Assembly (NCBI RefSeq): GCF_004331455.1
Contig: NZ_SJJR01000018.1
Coordinates: 1-64,000 of the forward strand
Source: Micromonospora zingiberis
GTDB taxonomy: Bacteria; Actinomycetota; Actinomycetes; Mycobacteriales; Micromonosporaceae
Reading direction: 5' to 3'
DNA: 64,000 nt
Shown in pieces: positions 43,805 to 51,895 of this stretch; positions within the stretch are counted from its first letter, which is position 1, and each line of letters opens with the position of its first letter. Both the position numbers and the translations under genes were made by a program. The notes beneath the pieces were generated by a model. It searched no databases. It worked only from the letters and a program-made list of their open reading frames with translations, and had not been told where the DNA came from.

Positions 43805-44074
43805 TCAGCTCGGCGGTGCCGTCGGCGGCGGCGGATCGGGCGGCGGCGGCATCATCGCGGTCGGATGAGACAGCCGGTTCTCCTCCACGATCAGCGTCCT
43901 CGCCCGCTTGCGGCGATCCTGCCAGAACCAGAGCGTGGTGAGCAGGACGCCCAGTCCGGCCAGGATGAACACCCAGCCGACCGCGCGTAGATCCACCCAC
44001 CAGACGTTTGCCCGAATGGCGAAGGTCAGGATCGCGCCGATGGCGATCAGGAAGATCCCACTACCAATGCCCAT
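43805..44074 (-). CDS. DUF6458 family small membrane protein (copy 2)
   Basis: An 89-residue paralogue of the protein at 42752: MGIGSGIFLIAIGAILTFAI, then VGWVFILAGLGVLLTTLWFW, two transmembrane segments, followed by a basic segment and a Pro-rich tail (PPPPDPPPPTAPP). It is monocistronic. The 233-bp gap up to the acyl-CoA dehydrogenase stop (44075-44307) shows only a weak hairpin near 44122-44146. Confidence 0.82.
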   Translation of the reverse strand: MGIGSGIFLIAIGAILTFAIRANVWWVDLRAVGWVFILAGLGVLLTTLWFWQDRRKRARTLIVEENRLSHPTAMMPPPPDPPPPTAPPS

Positions 44075-44307
44075 GTGCGCGGCACTCCCCCGTGCGGTTG
44101 CTCTGGGCGTACGTTGACTGGCCCGGGACGGTTACCCGTCCGGGCCGGGGTTACCCGCGCCGTCGCGCGGCGAACACCTCGGCCCGACCCTCGACGCCCT
44201 CCGACTCGGGTACCGCTACCATCCGGCGGCAAATCTGGACGAAACGGTGATCGACGGCCAGCCGGCCGGTGAGCCTCAGCCCACCGGCCGCCCGAGCTGC
44301 GTCGGAG

Positions 44308-46164
44308 TCAGAACGCCTCCTCCGGAATGTCCATGATGTCCAGGTCGGCGCCCTCGATGATCCGCCGGTCGGCGCCGATGCGCGGCAGCACCTCGCGGGC
44401 GAAGAACCGGGCGGCGGCCACCTTGCCGGTGTAGAACGCCTTGTCCGCCGCCGGGACCTCACCGGCCAGCGCCTTGAGCGCCACGTCGGCCTGCTTCTGC
44501 AACAGCCAGCCGACCACCAGGTCGCCGACCGCCAGCAGGAACCGCCGGCTGCTCAGCCCGACCTTGTACAGGGCGCGCGGGTCACCGTTCTGCGCCTCGC
44601 CCAGCCAGCCGGTCAACACACCGAGGATGGCCTGGATCTCGGCGAGGGCCTTGCCGAGCGCCAGCCGCTCCTGCTTGAGCTGGCCGTTGCCGCCCTCGGT
44701 GGTGATGAACTCCTGGATCGCTCCGGCGACCACCACCAGGGCCTTGCCGTTGTCCCGAACGATCTTCCGGAAGACCAGGTCGAGGCTCTGGATGGCGGTG
44801 GTGCCCTCGTACAGGGTGTCGATCTTGGCATCCCGGACGTACTGCTCCAGCGGGTAGTCCTGGAGGAAGCCGGAGCCACCGAAGGTCTGCAACGACTCGT
44901 GCCCGAGCAGTTCGTACGCCCGCTCCGAGCCGACGCCCTTGACCAGCGGCAGCAGCAGGTCGTTGACCCGCTTGGCCAACGCGATGGCCTTCTCGTCACC
45001 GGCCGCCTCGGCGATGGCGACCTTGTCCTGCCAGGAGGCGGTGTAGCAGACCAACGCGCGCAGGCCCTCGGCGTACGACTTCTGCATCAGCAGCGAGCGA
45101 CGCACGTCGGGGTGGTGGGTGATGGTCACCCGGGGTGCGCTCTTGTCGGCCTGCTGGATCAGGTCGGCGCCCTGCACCCGGTTCTTCGCGTACTCCAGCG
45201 CGTTCAGGTAGCCGGTGGAGAGGGTGGCGATCGCCTTGGTGCCGACGAGCATCCGGGCGTACTCGATGATCATGAACATCTGCCGGATGCCGTCGTGCTT
45301 GTCGCCCAACAGCCAGCCCTTGGCCGGTACGCCGTGCTCGCCGAAGGTCACCTCGCAGGTGTTGGAGACCTTCAGGCCCATCTTGTGCTCGACGTTGGTG
45401 GCGTAGGCACCGTTGCGCTCGCCCAACTCGCCGGTGTTCTCGTCGAAGTGGAACTTCGGCACCACGAACAGCGACAGGCCCTTGGTGCCCGGGCCACCGA
45501 CGCCCGCCACGCCCACCGGACGGGCCAGTACGTAGTGGACGATGTTGTCGCTCAGGTCGTGCTCACCGGAGGTGATGAAGCGCTTCACGCCCTCGATGTG
45601 CCACGAGCCGTCCGGCTGGGGGATGGCCCGGGCCCGGCCGGCGCCGACGTCCGAGCCGGCGTCCGGCTCGGTGAGCACCATGGTCGAGCCCCACTGCTTG
45701 TCGATGAAGAGCTTGGCCCACTTCTTCTGCTGCTCGGTGCCCTCGACGTGCAGCACGTGCGCGAAGGACGGGCCGGAGGCGTACATCCAGACCGGGGCGT
45801 TCGAGCCGAGCACCAACTCGGCGAGCGCCCACCACAGCGCGCGGGGGGCATTGGTGCCGCCCAACTCCGGGGGGAGGTCCAGGCGCCAGAACTCGGAATC
45901 CATGAACGCCTGGTACGACTTCTTGAACGCCTCCGGCAGCGGCGCGGTGTGCGTGGCCGGGTCGAAGACCGGGGGGTTGCGGTCGCTGTCGGTGTAGCTG
46001 GCGGCCAGGTCCTCGCGGGCCAGCCGGTCCATCTCAGCGAGGAAGCTCCGCGCCGTGTCGACGTCGAGGTCGGAGTACGGCTCCTGGCCGAACGCCCGGT
46101 CCGCTCCGAAGACCTCGAACAGGTTGAACTCGAGGTCCCGAAGGTTGCTCTTGTAGTGGGTCAT
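44308..46164 (-). CDS. Acyl-CoA dehydrogenase (FadE family)
   Basis: A 618-residue flavoprotein of fatty acid beta-oxidation that oxidises acyl-CoA to the 2-enoyl thioester. The length and N-terminal MTHYKSNLRDLEFNLFEVF match the long actinobacterial FadE5-type enzymes with a C-terminal extra helical domain. Conserved parts include TEPDAGSDVGAGRARA near residue 175, with the FAD site, and ALEYAKNRVQGAD, LLGHESLQTFGGSGFLQDYP near 455, close to the catalytic base region. A promoter and a palindromic operator candidate lie directly upstream. Substrate chain length is not deducible. Confidence 0.93.
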   Translation of the reverse strand: MTHYKSNLRDLEFNLFEVFGADRAFGQEPYSDLDVDTARSFLAEMDRLAREDLAASYTDSDRNPPVFDPATHTAPLPEAFKKSYQAFMDSEFWRLDLPPELGGTNAPRALWWALAELVLGSNAPVWMYASGPSFAHVLHVEGTEQQKKWAKLFIDKQWGSTMVLTEPDAGSDVGAGRARAIPQPDGSWHIEGVKRFITSGEHDLSDNIVHYVLARPVGVAGVGGPGTKGLSLFVVPKFHFDENTGELGERNGAYATNVEHKMGLKVSNTCEVTFGEHGVPAKGWLLGDKHDGIRQMFMIIEYARMLVGTKAIATLSTGYLNALEYAKNRVQGADLIQQADKSAPRVTITHHPDVRRSLLMQKSYAEGLRALVCYTASWQDKVAIAEAAGDEKAIALAKRVNDLLLPLVKGVGSERAYELLGHESLQTFGGSGFLQDYPLEQYVRDAKIDTLYEGTTAIQSLDLVFRKIVRDNGKALVVVAGAIQEFITTEGGNGQLKQERLALGKALAEIQAILGVLTGWLGEAQNGDPRALYKVGLSSRRFLLAVGDLVVGWLLQKQADVALKALAGEVPAADKAFYTGKVAAARFFAREVLPRIGADRRIIEGADLDIMDIPEEAF

Positions 46165-46190
46165 GTCGCTGGCCCCGCTTCCGGACAGGT

Positions 46191-46206
46191 GTTACCGATC
46201 AGTAAC
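46191..46206. promoter_or_regulatory. Palindromic operator candidate upstream of the acyl-CoA dehydrogenase
   Basis: GTTAC-CGATCA-GTAAC is a perfect 5-6-5 palindrome 27-42 bases upstream of the start. Immediately before it on the minus strand are TTGTCG (46240-46235) and TACAGT (46216-46211), spaced 18 bases, so a protein bound here would overlap the transcription start. The type suggests a TetR-family fatty acid regulator (inference). Confidence 0.6.
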
Positions 46207-46314
46207 CCAAACTGTATTACTCGCGGGTAGACAGCGACAAGTCACCCGTCGAAGTGACGGCGATTACACACCTGCGGTTCGGGTTCCGGCCGCGCCCTCG
46301 ACAGGGTTGGCCAA

Positions 46315-47442
46315 TCAGCCCTCCGCCGCGCCGACCTCCCAGCTCGGCACCGCCGCGGTCGCGGCGGTCGGCGTGCCCGTGTACTCCATCAACACCAGTG
46401 CGATGTCGTCGTCGAGCCGGCCGTGCACCCACTCCACCAACGCCGTCTCCAGGGAGGCCAGCCCGTCGCCGACCGTGCCGTGCCCGAGCAGCCGCCAGGC
46501 CCGGTCGGCGGTGGGAAAGAACTCGCCCTCCCGACGCGCCTCGCCGAGGCCGTCGGTGAACAGCAGCAGCCGGTCTCCCGGCTCCAGCCGTTCCACCCGG
46601 GGGCGGACCACCGGCATGAAGCCCAGTGGCGGCGCCGGAGCCGGCGGTTCGAGTGGGATCACCGCGCCACCGCGCAGCAGCAGCGGGGCGGGATGACCGC
46701 AGTTCACGATGGTCAGCGTGCCGCCACGCTCCTCCACCAGCGCCGCGGTGACGAAATCCTCGTCGCCCACGTTGCGGGCCACCGCCCGGTCCAGGTCCGC
46801 CACCACGGCCCGCAGGTCGGCCCGCTCGTAGGCGACGTGCCGGTACGAGCCCAACACGATGCTGGCCAGCCGGACCGCCTCCAGGCCCTTGCCGCGTACG
46901 TCGCCGATGATCATTCGGACGCCGTACGGGGTGTCGATCGCCTCGTACAGGTCGCCACCGATCTCGGCCGTCGCCGTCGAGGAGATGTACCGGCCCGCCA
47001 CGGACAGGGTGCCCACCCGGGGACCGAGCGGGCGCAGCACCGCCTGCTGGGCGACCGCCGCGAGCTTCGACAACTCGGCGATCTGCTTGGCCTGCCGCTC
47101 CCGTGCCGACGCCACCGCCGCCGCGATGCCGGTACCCAGCACGATGCCCGCCACGGCGACCGCAGTGGACAGCGACAGCCTCCGCTCGGCCAGCGCGAAG
47201 CCCGCCCCGAGCAGGGAGGCCGTGGCGCCGACGCCGAGCACCACCCGCCAGGACGCCAACGCGGCGGCCAGGAAGGGGGCGGCCACCATCAACGCGATGT
47301 AGTTCGCCGCGCGGCCGTCGGCCAGCTCCACCGCGGAGACGATCGCGAGCAGAATGAGGGCCGCGCCGAGGCCGGCGCGGGATCCGGGGCTCAGCGGGCT
47401 ACGGCCCGGCTGGAGGAGTCGCGTACGTACATCCGACAGCAT
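46315..47442 (-). CDS. Membrane-anchored SpoIIE family (PP2C) phosphatase
   Basis: A 375-residue protein with an N-terminal membrane region of four predicted helices (about 20-120), a short coiled linker (ERQAKQIAELSKLAAVAQQAV), and a SpoIIE/PP2C-type phosphatase domain from about 150. Metal-binding motifs EIGGDLYEAI and GDVRGKGLEA, CGHPAPLLL and LLLFTDGLGE, then DDIALVLM are present. Such phosphatases dephosphorylate anti-sigma-factor antagonists (STAS) or similar serine phosphoproteins; no cognate is adjacent. ATG 47442 is used; the longer frame lacks support. Confidence 0.88.
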   Translation of the reverse strand: MLSDVRTRLLQPGRSPLSPGSRAGLGAALILLAIVSAVELADGRAANYIALMVAAPFLAAALASWRVVLGVGATASLLGAGFALAERRLSLSTAVAVAGIVLGTGIAAAVASARERQAKQIAELSKLAAVAQQAVLRPLGPRVGTLSVAGRYISSTATAEIGGDLYEAIDTPYGVRMIIGDVRGKGLEAVRLASIVLGSYRHVAYERADLRAVVADLDRAVARNVGDEDFVTAALVEERGGTLTIVNCGHPAPLLLRGGAVIPLEPPAPAPPLGFMPVVRPRVERLEPGDRLLLFTDGLGEARREGEFFPTADRAWRLLGHGTVGDGLASLETALVEWVHGRLDDDIALVLMEYTGTPTAATAAVPSWEVGAAEG

Positions 47443-47542
47443 GCCTGATGGAGATGAACGAAAGCACCAACCTGACCCGTCGTACGAGCGGGCTCTGGCC
47501 GCCAGGATCGCGGCCCAGAGCCGATCGCCGGACGGCACCGGC

Positions 47543-48175
47543 TCAGCCGAGCACCTCGTAGCGGACCTCGATGTGGCCCAGGTCGAGCGAGGCGATCTCG
47601 CCGAAGGCGGCCCGGGACAGATCCAGGCAACGGCCCTCGATGAACGGGCCCCGGTCGTTGATCCGGACGGTGACCGACTTGCCGTTTGCCGGGTTGGTCA
47701 CCCGGACCTTCGTGTTGAACGGCAGCGTCTTGTGCGCGGCCGTCAACTCCTCCGGGTTGAACGTCTCGCCGTTGGCGGTCATCTGGCCCTCCCAGTAGAA
47801 CGAGGCGCCACACGAGCCGGTCTGCACCACCGGCCGAGCCGTCGTCTTCTTCGCGGTGGGCGTCGGCTTCGCGGTGGGCGTCGCCTTGGGGCTGGGCGTA
47901 CGCGGCTTGCTGCGCGACGGCGCCTGCGTCGTACGGCTCGGCGTCGGGCTCGCACTCGCACTCGCGCTCGGCGAGGCGCTGGCGCTCGGCGAGCCGGTGG
48001 CCGGTTCGATCGGGTCGGAGAGGTCGATCGCCGTCGGCCGGACCGGCTCCGAGCCGGCGGTCAGTCGTACGGCGCCGAAGGTCCCGCCGACCGCGAGGGC
48101 GACGGCCACCACCGCGCTGGCCGCGATGCCGGCCGGCGAGGTGATCCTGCGGGTACGGGTGTGCCTACCAGTCAC
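47543..48175 (-). CDS. RlpA-like double-psi beta-barrel protein
   Basis: A 210-residue exported protein. The N-terminus has a basic region and a hydrophobic segment (AASAVVAVALAVGGTFGAV, residues 18-36), followed by a Ser/Ala/Pro/Thr/Lys-rich linker. The last ~95 residues form the RlpA/DPBB fold, with GSCGASFYWEGQMTANGETF, AHKTLPFNTKVRVTNPANGK and VRINDRGPFIEGRCLDLSRAAF, the last being the catalytic Asp region. RlpA acts on peptidoglycan as a lytic transglycosylase in some bacteria. GTG 48175 follows AGGA. Enzymatic activity here is not shown. Confidence 0.9.
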   Translation of the reverse strand: MTGRHTRTRRITSPAGIAASAVVAVALAVGGTFGAVRLTAGSEPVRPTAIDLSDPIEPATGSPSASASPSASASASPTPSRTTQAPSRSKPRTPSPKATPTAKPTPTAKKTTARPVVQTGSCGASFYWEGQMTANGETFNPEELTAAHKTLPFNTKVRVTNPANGKSVTVRINDRGPFIEGRCLDLSRAAFGEIASLDLGHIEVRYEVLG

Positions 48176-48355
48176 CGGCCCGGTCCTTTCCTCAGCGGAT
48201 CAAATCGGGTCGGACCATAACGAGAGAAGCACTTCCGAAGTCAACGTGATCATGGTGGTATAGCCGGAATTGCGGCGATACCTGAAGCCGATCATCCGAG
48301 CCGCGATGGGCCGGGCGGCCGGGTGCCCGGCGCCGCCCCGGCGCAGGATAGGAAG

Positions 48356-48898
48356 ATGTCCGCTGAGCTCAGCAAGCGCCTCGTCGAGTTGTTCCGCTGG
48401 GTCGACCCGGGCCCGGACACGAGCCACCTGGTCAGCGACGTCTCCGGCTGGTGGCGGGATCCGGCCACCCTCGCCGCACTGGGCCCCGCGCTGGTCGCCC
48501 CGTTCCGGTCGGCCCGGCCCACCGTGGTCGTCGCCCCGGCGGTCACCGGGTTCCTGCTCGGCCCGCTGGCCGCCACCGCGCTCGGCGTGGGCTTCGTGCC
48601 GGCCCACAAGCCGGGCGATGGGCGGCTGCCCGCCGGGCCGCTGACCTGGGCACAAAGCCCACCCGACTTCCGCGGCCGGCGAGTCGACCTGGCAATACGG
48701 CAGCAGCACCTCGGCCCGGGCGACCGGGTGCTGGTGGTGGACGACTGGGTCGCCACCGCCGCCCAGGTGCAGGCGCTCTACGAAATCTGCACCACCCTGG
48801 GCGCCGAACCGCTGGGCACCTCCGCCGTGGTCGTCGACTGCCCCCCACCCGTCGCCGCCGCCCTAAGAATCCACGCCCTCACCACCCTGCCCAGCTGA
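48356..48898 (+). CDS. Adenine phosphoribosyltransferase-like protein
   Basis: A 180-residue type I phosphoribosyltransferase fold. The PRPP-binding loop GDRVLVVDDWVATAAQV is near residue 122; residues 55-75 (VVAPAVTGFLLGPLAATAL) form the usual Rossmann-type strand and helix. An Apt-like flexible loop (FVPAHKPGDGRLP) follows. The nucleobase is not identifiable. ATG 48356 is preceded by AGGAAG. Followed by a family A repeat. Confidence 0.75.
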   Translation: MSAELSKRLVELFRWVDPGPDTSHLVSDVSGWWRDPATLAALGPALVAPFRSARPTVVVAPAVTGFLLGPLAATALGVGFVPAHKPGDGRLPAGPLTWAQSPPDFRGRRVDLAIRQQHLGPGDRVLVVDDWVATAAQVQALYEICTTLGAEPLGTSAVVVDCPPPVAAALRIHALTTLPS

Positions 48899-48899
48899 A

Positions 48900-48955
48900 A
48901 GGAAGGGCACCTTATTAACGCCTCAGGTAGAGGAAGGGCCCCTTCTTAACACCTG
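48900..48955 (+). repeat. Dispersed intergenic repeat family A, copy 3
   Basis: AGGAAGGGCACCTTATTAACG and GGAAGGGCCCCTTCTTAACAC, joined by CCTCAGGTAGA, align with copies at 2181-2233 and 39615-39672. It sits between the stops of two convergent genes. Confidence 0.85.
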
Positions 48956-48966
48956 CGCCCGTCCGC

Positions 48967-49482
48967 TCAGCGGACGAAGTCCTCGACCACCGTGCAGACC
49001 CGGCCCAGCGCCTCGGCGGAGCGGGCCAGCGGCCCAGGCACCATCAGCGCGTGATCGGCGGCGGGGATCTCCAGCACGTGCGGGGTCAGCCGTCGGGCGG
49101 TGGCGCCGTCCCAGGACGAATCGGCCGTACCCCCGACCAGGATGAACGGGGCGGTGGCCCGGCGCAGCGCGTCGACCACCTCGCCACGGTGCAGCAACGG
49201 GGTGAGCCAGACGGCGGGCAACCCCCGGGCCACCGCCAGCGGCGCGGCCAGGGTGCCGAGCGACTTGCCGACCAGCAGGTCGGCGCGCTCGTTCAAGGTC
49301 GGTGCCACCTGGTCGCACACCCACCTGCCGATGGTATCGACGTCGAAGTCCTCCGGCACCTGCCAGGAAATCCCGTGTAGCCCGAAGCCGGCCCGGCGCA
49401 GCGCCTCACCCAAATACAGGAACAGTGGGTACCGGGTGTCGTAGCCACGGCCCGGAATGAGCACCGCACGTCGGTCCGCCAT
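48967..49482 (-). CDS. Small alpha/beta hydrolase
   Basis: A 171-residue alpha/beta hydrolase. The nucleophile elbow is GKSLGT near residue 78 in place of the canonical GxSxG; an acidic residue lies in LVGGTADSSWD near 120, and the catalytic His is in IPAADHALMVPG near 145. The N-terminal RRAVLIPGRGYDTRYPLFLYL is the oxyanion and first strand region. Esterase or thioesterase activity is likely, with an unknown substrate. ATG 49482 is 6 bases from AAGGAG; ATG 49488 is too close to it. Divergent from the ASCH gene. Confidence 0.78.
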   Translation of the reverse strand: MADRRAVLIPGRGYDTRYPLFLYLGEALRRAGFGLHGISWQVPEDFDVDTIGRWVCDQVAPTLNERADLLVGKSLGTLAAPLAVARGLPAVWLTPLLHRGEVVDALRRATAPFILVGGTADSSWDGATARRLTPHVLEIPAADHALMVPGPLARSAEALGRVCTVVEDFVR

Positions 49483-49590
49483 GGACATCTCCTTCTTGTC
49501 GGGCATCGACCGTACCCCCAGCAAAGCCGCAGCGGGACGACCGAAGCGTCACCGGCCATCGCCGACCAGCCGGCCGGTAACGTCGGCAGG

Positions 49591-50022
49591 ATGTGGCCAC
49601 GGATCGGCGTACTGCGCACCCTCGCCCTTGGCACCCCGGGTGAGCTGCGGACGAACCTCAACACCCTGGTGTTGAACGGGGTGAAAACCGCGACCGCCGG
49701 CCTGCTCGACGAGTACGCCGAACAGGGCGAGGAGCTTGAGCACGTCGGCGAGCGACTGGCCCTCGTCGACGACCAGGATGCCCTGCTCGGCATCGTCGAG
49801 GTGACCGGTGTACAGGTGTGCCGCTTCGCCGAGGTGCCCTGGGAGTTCGCCCGCTCCGAAGGTGAAGGCGACCGCTCGATCGAGGAGTGGCGGGCCGGCC
49901 ACGCCGCCTACTGGACCCGCGTCGGCACCCCGGTCACCGACGACACCGAGGTCGTCTGCATCCGCTTCCACCTGGTCAGCGCCGGCGACGGCGGCATCGC
50001 CACCGGCGACCTCGGCAGCTGA
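49591..50022 (+). CDS. ASCH domain protein
   Basis: A 143-residue protein with an ASCH (PUA-like) domain: LNTLVLNGVKTATAGLLDEY near residue 25, ALVDDQDALLGIVEVTGVQV near 60 and FAEVPWEFARSEGEGDRSIEEW near 80. The conserved GxKTxT and the basic RNA-facing surface suggest RNA or nucleoside binding; some family members are ribonucleases or amidohydrolases of modified nucleosides. ATG 49591 follows GGCAGG. It sits alone, converging on the LLM gene. Confidence 0.85.
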   Translation: MWPRIGVLRTLALGTPGELRTNLNTLVLNGVKTATAGLLDEYAEQGEELEHVGERLALVDDQDALLGIVEVTGVQVCRFAEVPWEFARSEGEGDRSIEEWRAGHAAYWTRVGTPVTDDTEVVCIRFHLVSAGDGGIATGDLGS

Positions 50023-50058
50023 GCGCGGCGGCACCGGCCGGCCACGCCGCTCCCAGCC

Positions 50059-50952
50059 TCAGCCGTGCCCGCACTGGCCGCGCAGCTCCGGCAGCAGGCG
50101 GTTGGCGACGTCCGCCAGGATCGCCTCGTCACCGGCGTACCAGCTGCTCTCCCGGGGCCAGTGCGTGATCACGTCGGTGAAGCCCAGCTCGGCCGCCCGA
50201 CCGACCTGATCGGCGAAGAACTCGGCGCTGCTCAGCGAGAAGACCGGGGCCGCGTCCAGCGACAGGTAGCGGTCCAGCCCGGCCAGGTCACGCCCCTCGG
50301 CCTCCAGCACCGAGTCGAACCGGGCGACCGTCTCGGCGATCCCCGCCCACCAGGCGTCGAGGTCGTCGCCGCCATTGCCGATGGTCACCCAACCCTGCCC
50401 GAACCGAGCGGCCAGCCGCATCGACCGAGGCCCGTTGGCGGCCACCACGAACGGCACCCGTGGCCGCTGTACGCAGCCGGGGTTGTTGCGGGCGTCCACC
50501 GCCGCGAACCAGTCACCCCGCCACGTCGTACCGTCCTGCCGCAGAATCGCGTCGAGCAACTCGGTGAACTCGCCGAACCGGTCCACCCGGCGTCGCGGCG
50601 GCAGTGTCTCGCCGCCGAGCACGGCCGAGTCGAAGCCGATGCCCCCGGCCCCGATGCCGAGCAGCACCCGCCCATCGGACACGTCATCGAGCGCCGTCAC
50701 CTGCCGGGCGAACGCCGCCGGATGCCGGAAATTGGGCGACGCGACCAGCGTGCCAAGTCGGATCCGAGAGGTCACCGTCGCGGCGGCGGTCAGCGTGCCC
50801 ATCGAGTCGAACCAGGGCCCGTCCACCAGATCCCGCCAGCCCAGATGGTCGTACGTCCAGGCGTGGTCGAACCCCCACTCGTCGGCCTGCCGCCAGCGGT
50901 GCCGGGCCACCGACCAACGCTGGTCGGGCAGAATCACGATGCCAATCCGCAT
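50059..50952 (-). CDS. LLM class flavin-dependent oxidoreductase
   Basis: A 297-residue luciferase-like (TIM barrel) monooxygenase family protein, most likely F420- or FMN-dependent. MRIGIVILPDQRW starts the first strand; WTYDHLGWRD near 40, SRIRLGTLVASPNFRHPAAFARQ near 75 and LLGIGAGGIGFD near 110 are conserved. ATG 50952 is the start; the longer frame begins in the tRNA-like region. It is the last gene before the island: its start is 118 bases from the left att copy. Confidence 0.88.
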   Translation of the reverse strand: MRIGIVILPDQRWSVARHRWRQADEWGFDHAWTYDHLGWRDLVDGPWFDSMGTLTAAATVTSRIRLGTLVASPNFRHPAAFARQVTALDDVSDGRVLLGIGAGGIGFDSAVLGGETLPPRRRVDRFGEFTELLDAILRQDGTTWRGDWFAAVDARNNPGCVQRPRVPFVVAANGPRSMRLAARFGQGWVTIGNGGDDLDAWWAGIAETVARFDSVLEAEGRDLAGLDRYLSLDAAPVFSLSSAEFFADQVGRAAELGFTDVITHWPRESSWYAGDEAILADVANRLLPELRGQCGHG

Positions 50953-51070
50953 GATCGCCAGCGTACGACGAGGTCGCGCACCCTCGGTCCGGACCACTGC
51001 CCGCCACAATTGGCCGCAGCAACACCAAGGCCCCGGCCGTGGACTCTCGTCCCGCCAGGGCCTTCGTACG

Positions 51071-51114
51071 TGGAGCGGGTGACGGGAATCGAACCCGCAC
51101 TGTCAGCTTGGGAA
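51071..51114 (-). repeat. Left attachment site copy (tRNA-Gly 3' fragment)
   Basis: On the minus strand this 44-bp sequence reads as the 3' part of tRNA-Gly(CCC): the TTCCCAA anticodon loop, GCTGA stem arm, CGGGTTCGATTCCCG T-arm and ACCCGCTCCA end. The 5' half is absent (the matching stem arm TCAGC is replaced by GCGGT). A copy with one mismatch is at 61680-61723. Confidence 0.88.
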
Positions 51115-51230
51115 ACCGCCTCAGTCATCCGGCTAAATCAGGGCCAGTCTCACAAACAGGCTCTGAGCTGCGGCTACGTTGCAAGACCTTCCGGCTTACT
51201 CCGGGCTCAGACGGGTAGATCCGGCGTCGT

Positions 51231-51252
51231 TCCCCATCAAGATCCCCAACAA
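51231..51252 (+). repeat. Inner island-end direct repeat, left
   Basis: TCCCCATCAAGATCCCCAACAA is repeated as TCCCAACAAGATCCCCAACAA at 61602-61622; both lie inside the island and near its ends. They could be integrase arm sites or the relic of a shared gene end. Confidence 0.55.
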
Positions 51253-51418
51253 ATCTCCGGGGAGCGGCGCCGCCTCCGAGCTTCCAAGACGGAGGTCACC
51301 ATGCACGACACGAAGACTGAAATCGGCGCACCGTTCCATCCCACCACCCAACCCTCCCAATGCTGCCCGTGCCGGAAGCGGCGGGCCGCAGGTCTCCGCA
51401 CCGACGATCGCACCCGCC

Positions 51419-51526
51419 CTTCAAGATCTCATTCGACCGACGCAACTCGGCGTTCTCCCGCCGCGGCCGCTTCAGCTCCGCCGACTCCTCCGACGTGACC
51501 CCCGCCGCTGGCCGCCATCGACCTAC
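51419..51526 (-). pseudogene. IS3-family transposase OrfA remnant
   Basis: Within a minus-strand frame the segment VTSEESAELKRPRRENAELR followed by RSNEILK matches the conserved C-terminal part of IS3-family OrfA (TSEExaELKRLRRENAELRRANEILKxA). The usual L is replaced by P, and upstream and downstream sequence is unrelated, so this is a decayed fragment. It marks old insertion at the left end of the island. Confidence 0.72.
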
Positions 51527-51895
51527 GCCTGCCGGACCCAACTTTCGATGGCCTTCTAGGAGTGACGGACCGAGAGGGGAGTGCTAAAATCGCCGATGCC
51601 TGCGACGCGTGAAGCGACGCAGGATCGCTGCGGGACTCACGTCCCTCGGTAGGCAACGTGGAGGCTCGCTTCCTCACGCCGCAGATCCTGCCGAGTGCCA
51701 CGTTGCCGCCGAAGACCACATCGGGGCTTGCTCCGACAAAGTTGGAGGGGATGCGCTCGACGGCCTCGGTCGTCCAACCTCCCGGGCACGGATTCCACAC
51801 CAGGTGTGGCACTCCGGGAGCGGACGAGACGACCAGCAGCTTCCCATCGTCTCAACCTTCTTCGGCGTGCCTCAAACATGCCAGGAGGCATCGAG

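Noticed and set aside
44269..46230. Plus-strand frame of 653 codons opposite the acyl-CoA dehydrogenase
   Set aside because: Antisense shadow of a clear FadE enzyme.
51071..51146. Complete tRNA gene at the left island end
   Set aside because: Only the 3' half matches tRNA-Gly(CCC); the 5' anticodon stem and the acceptor strand do not pair.
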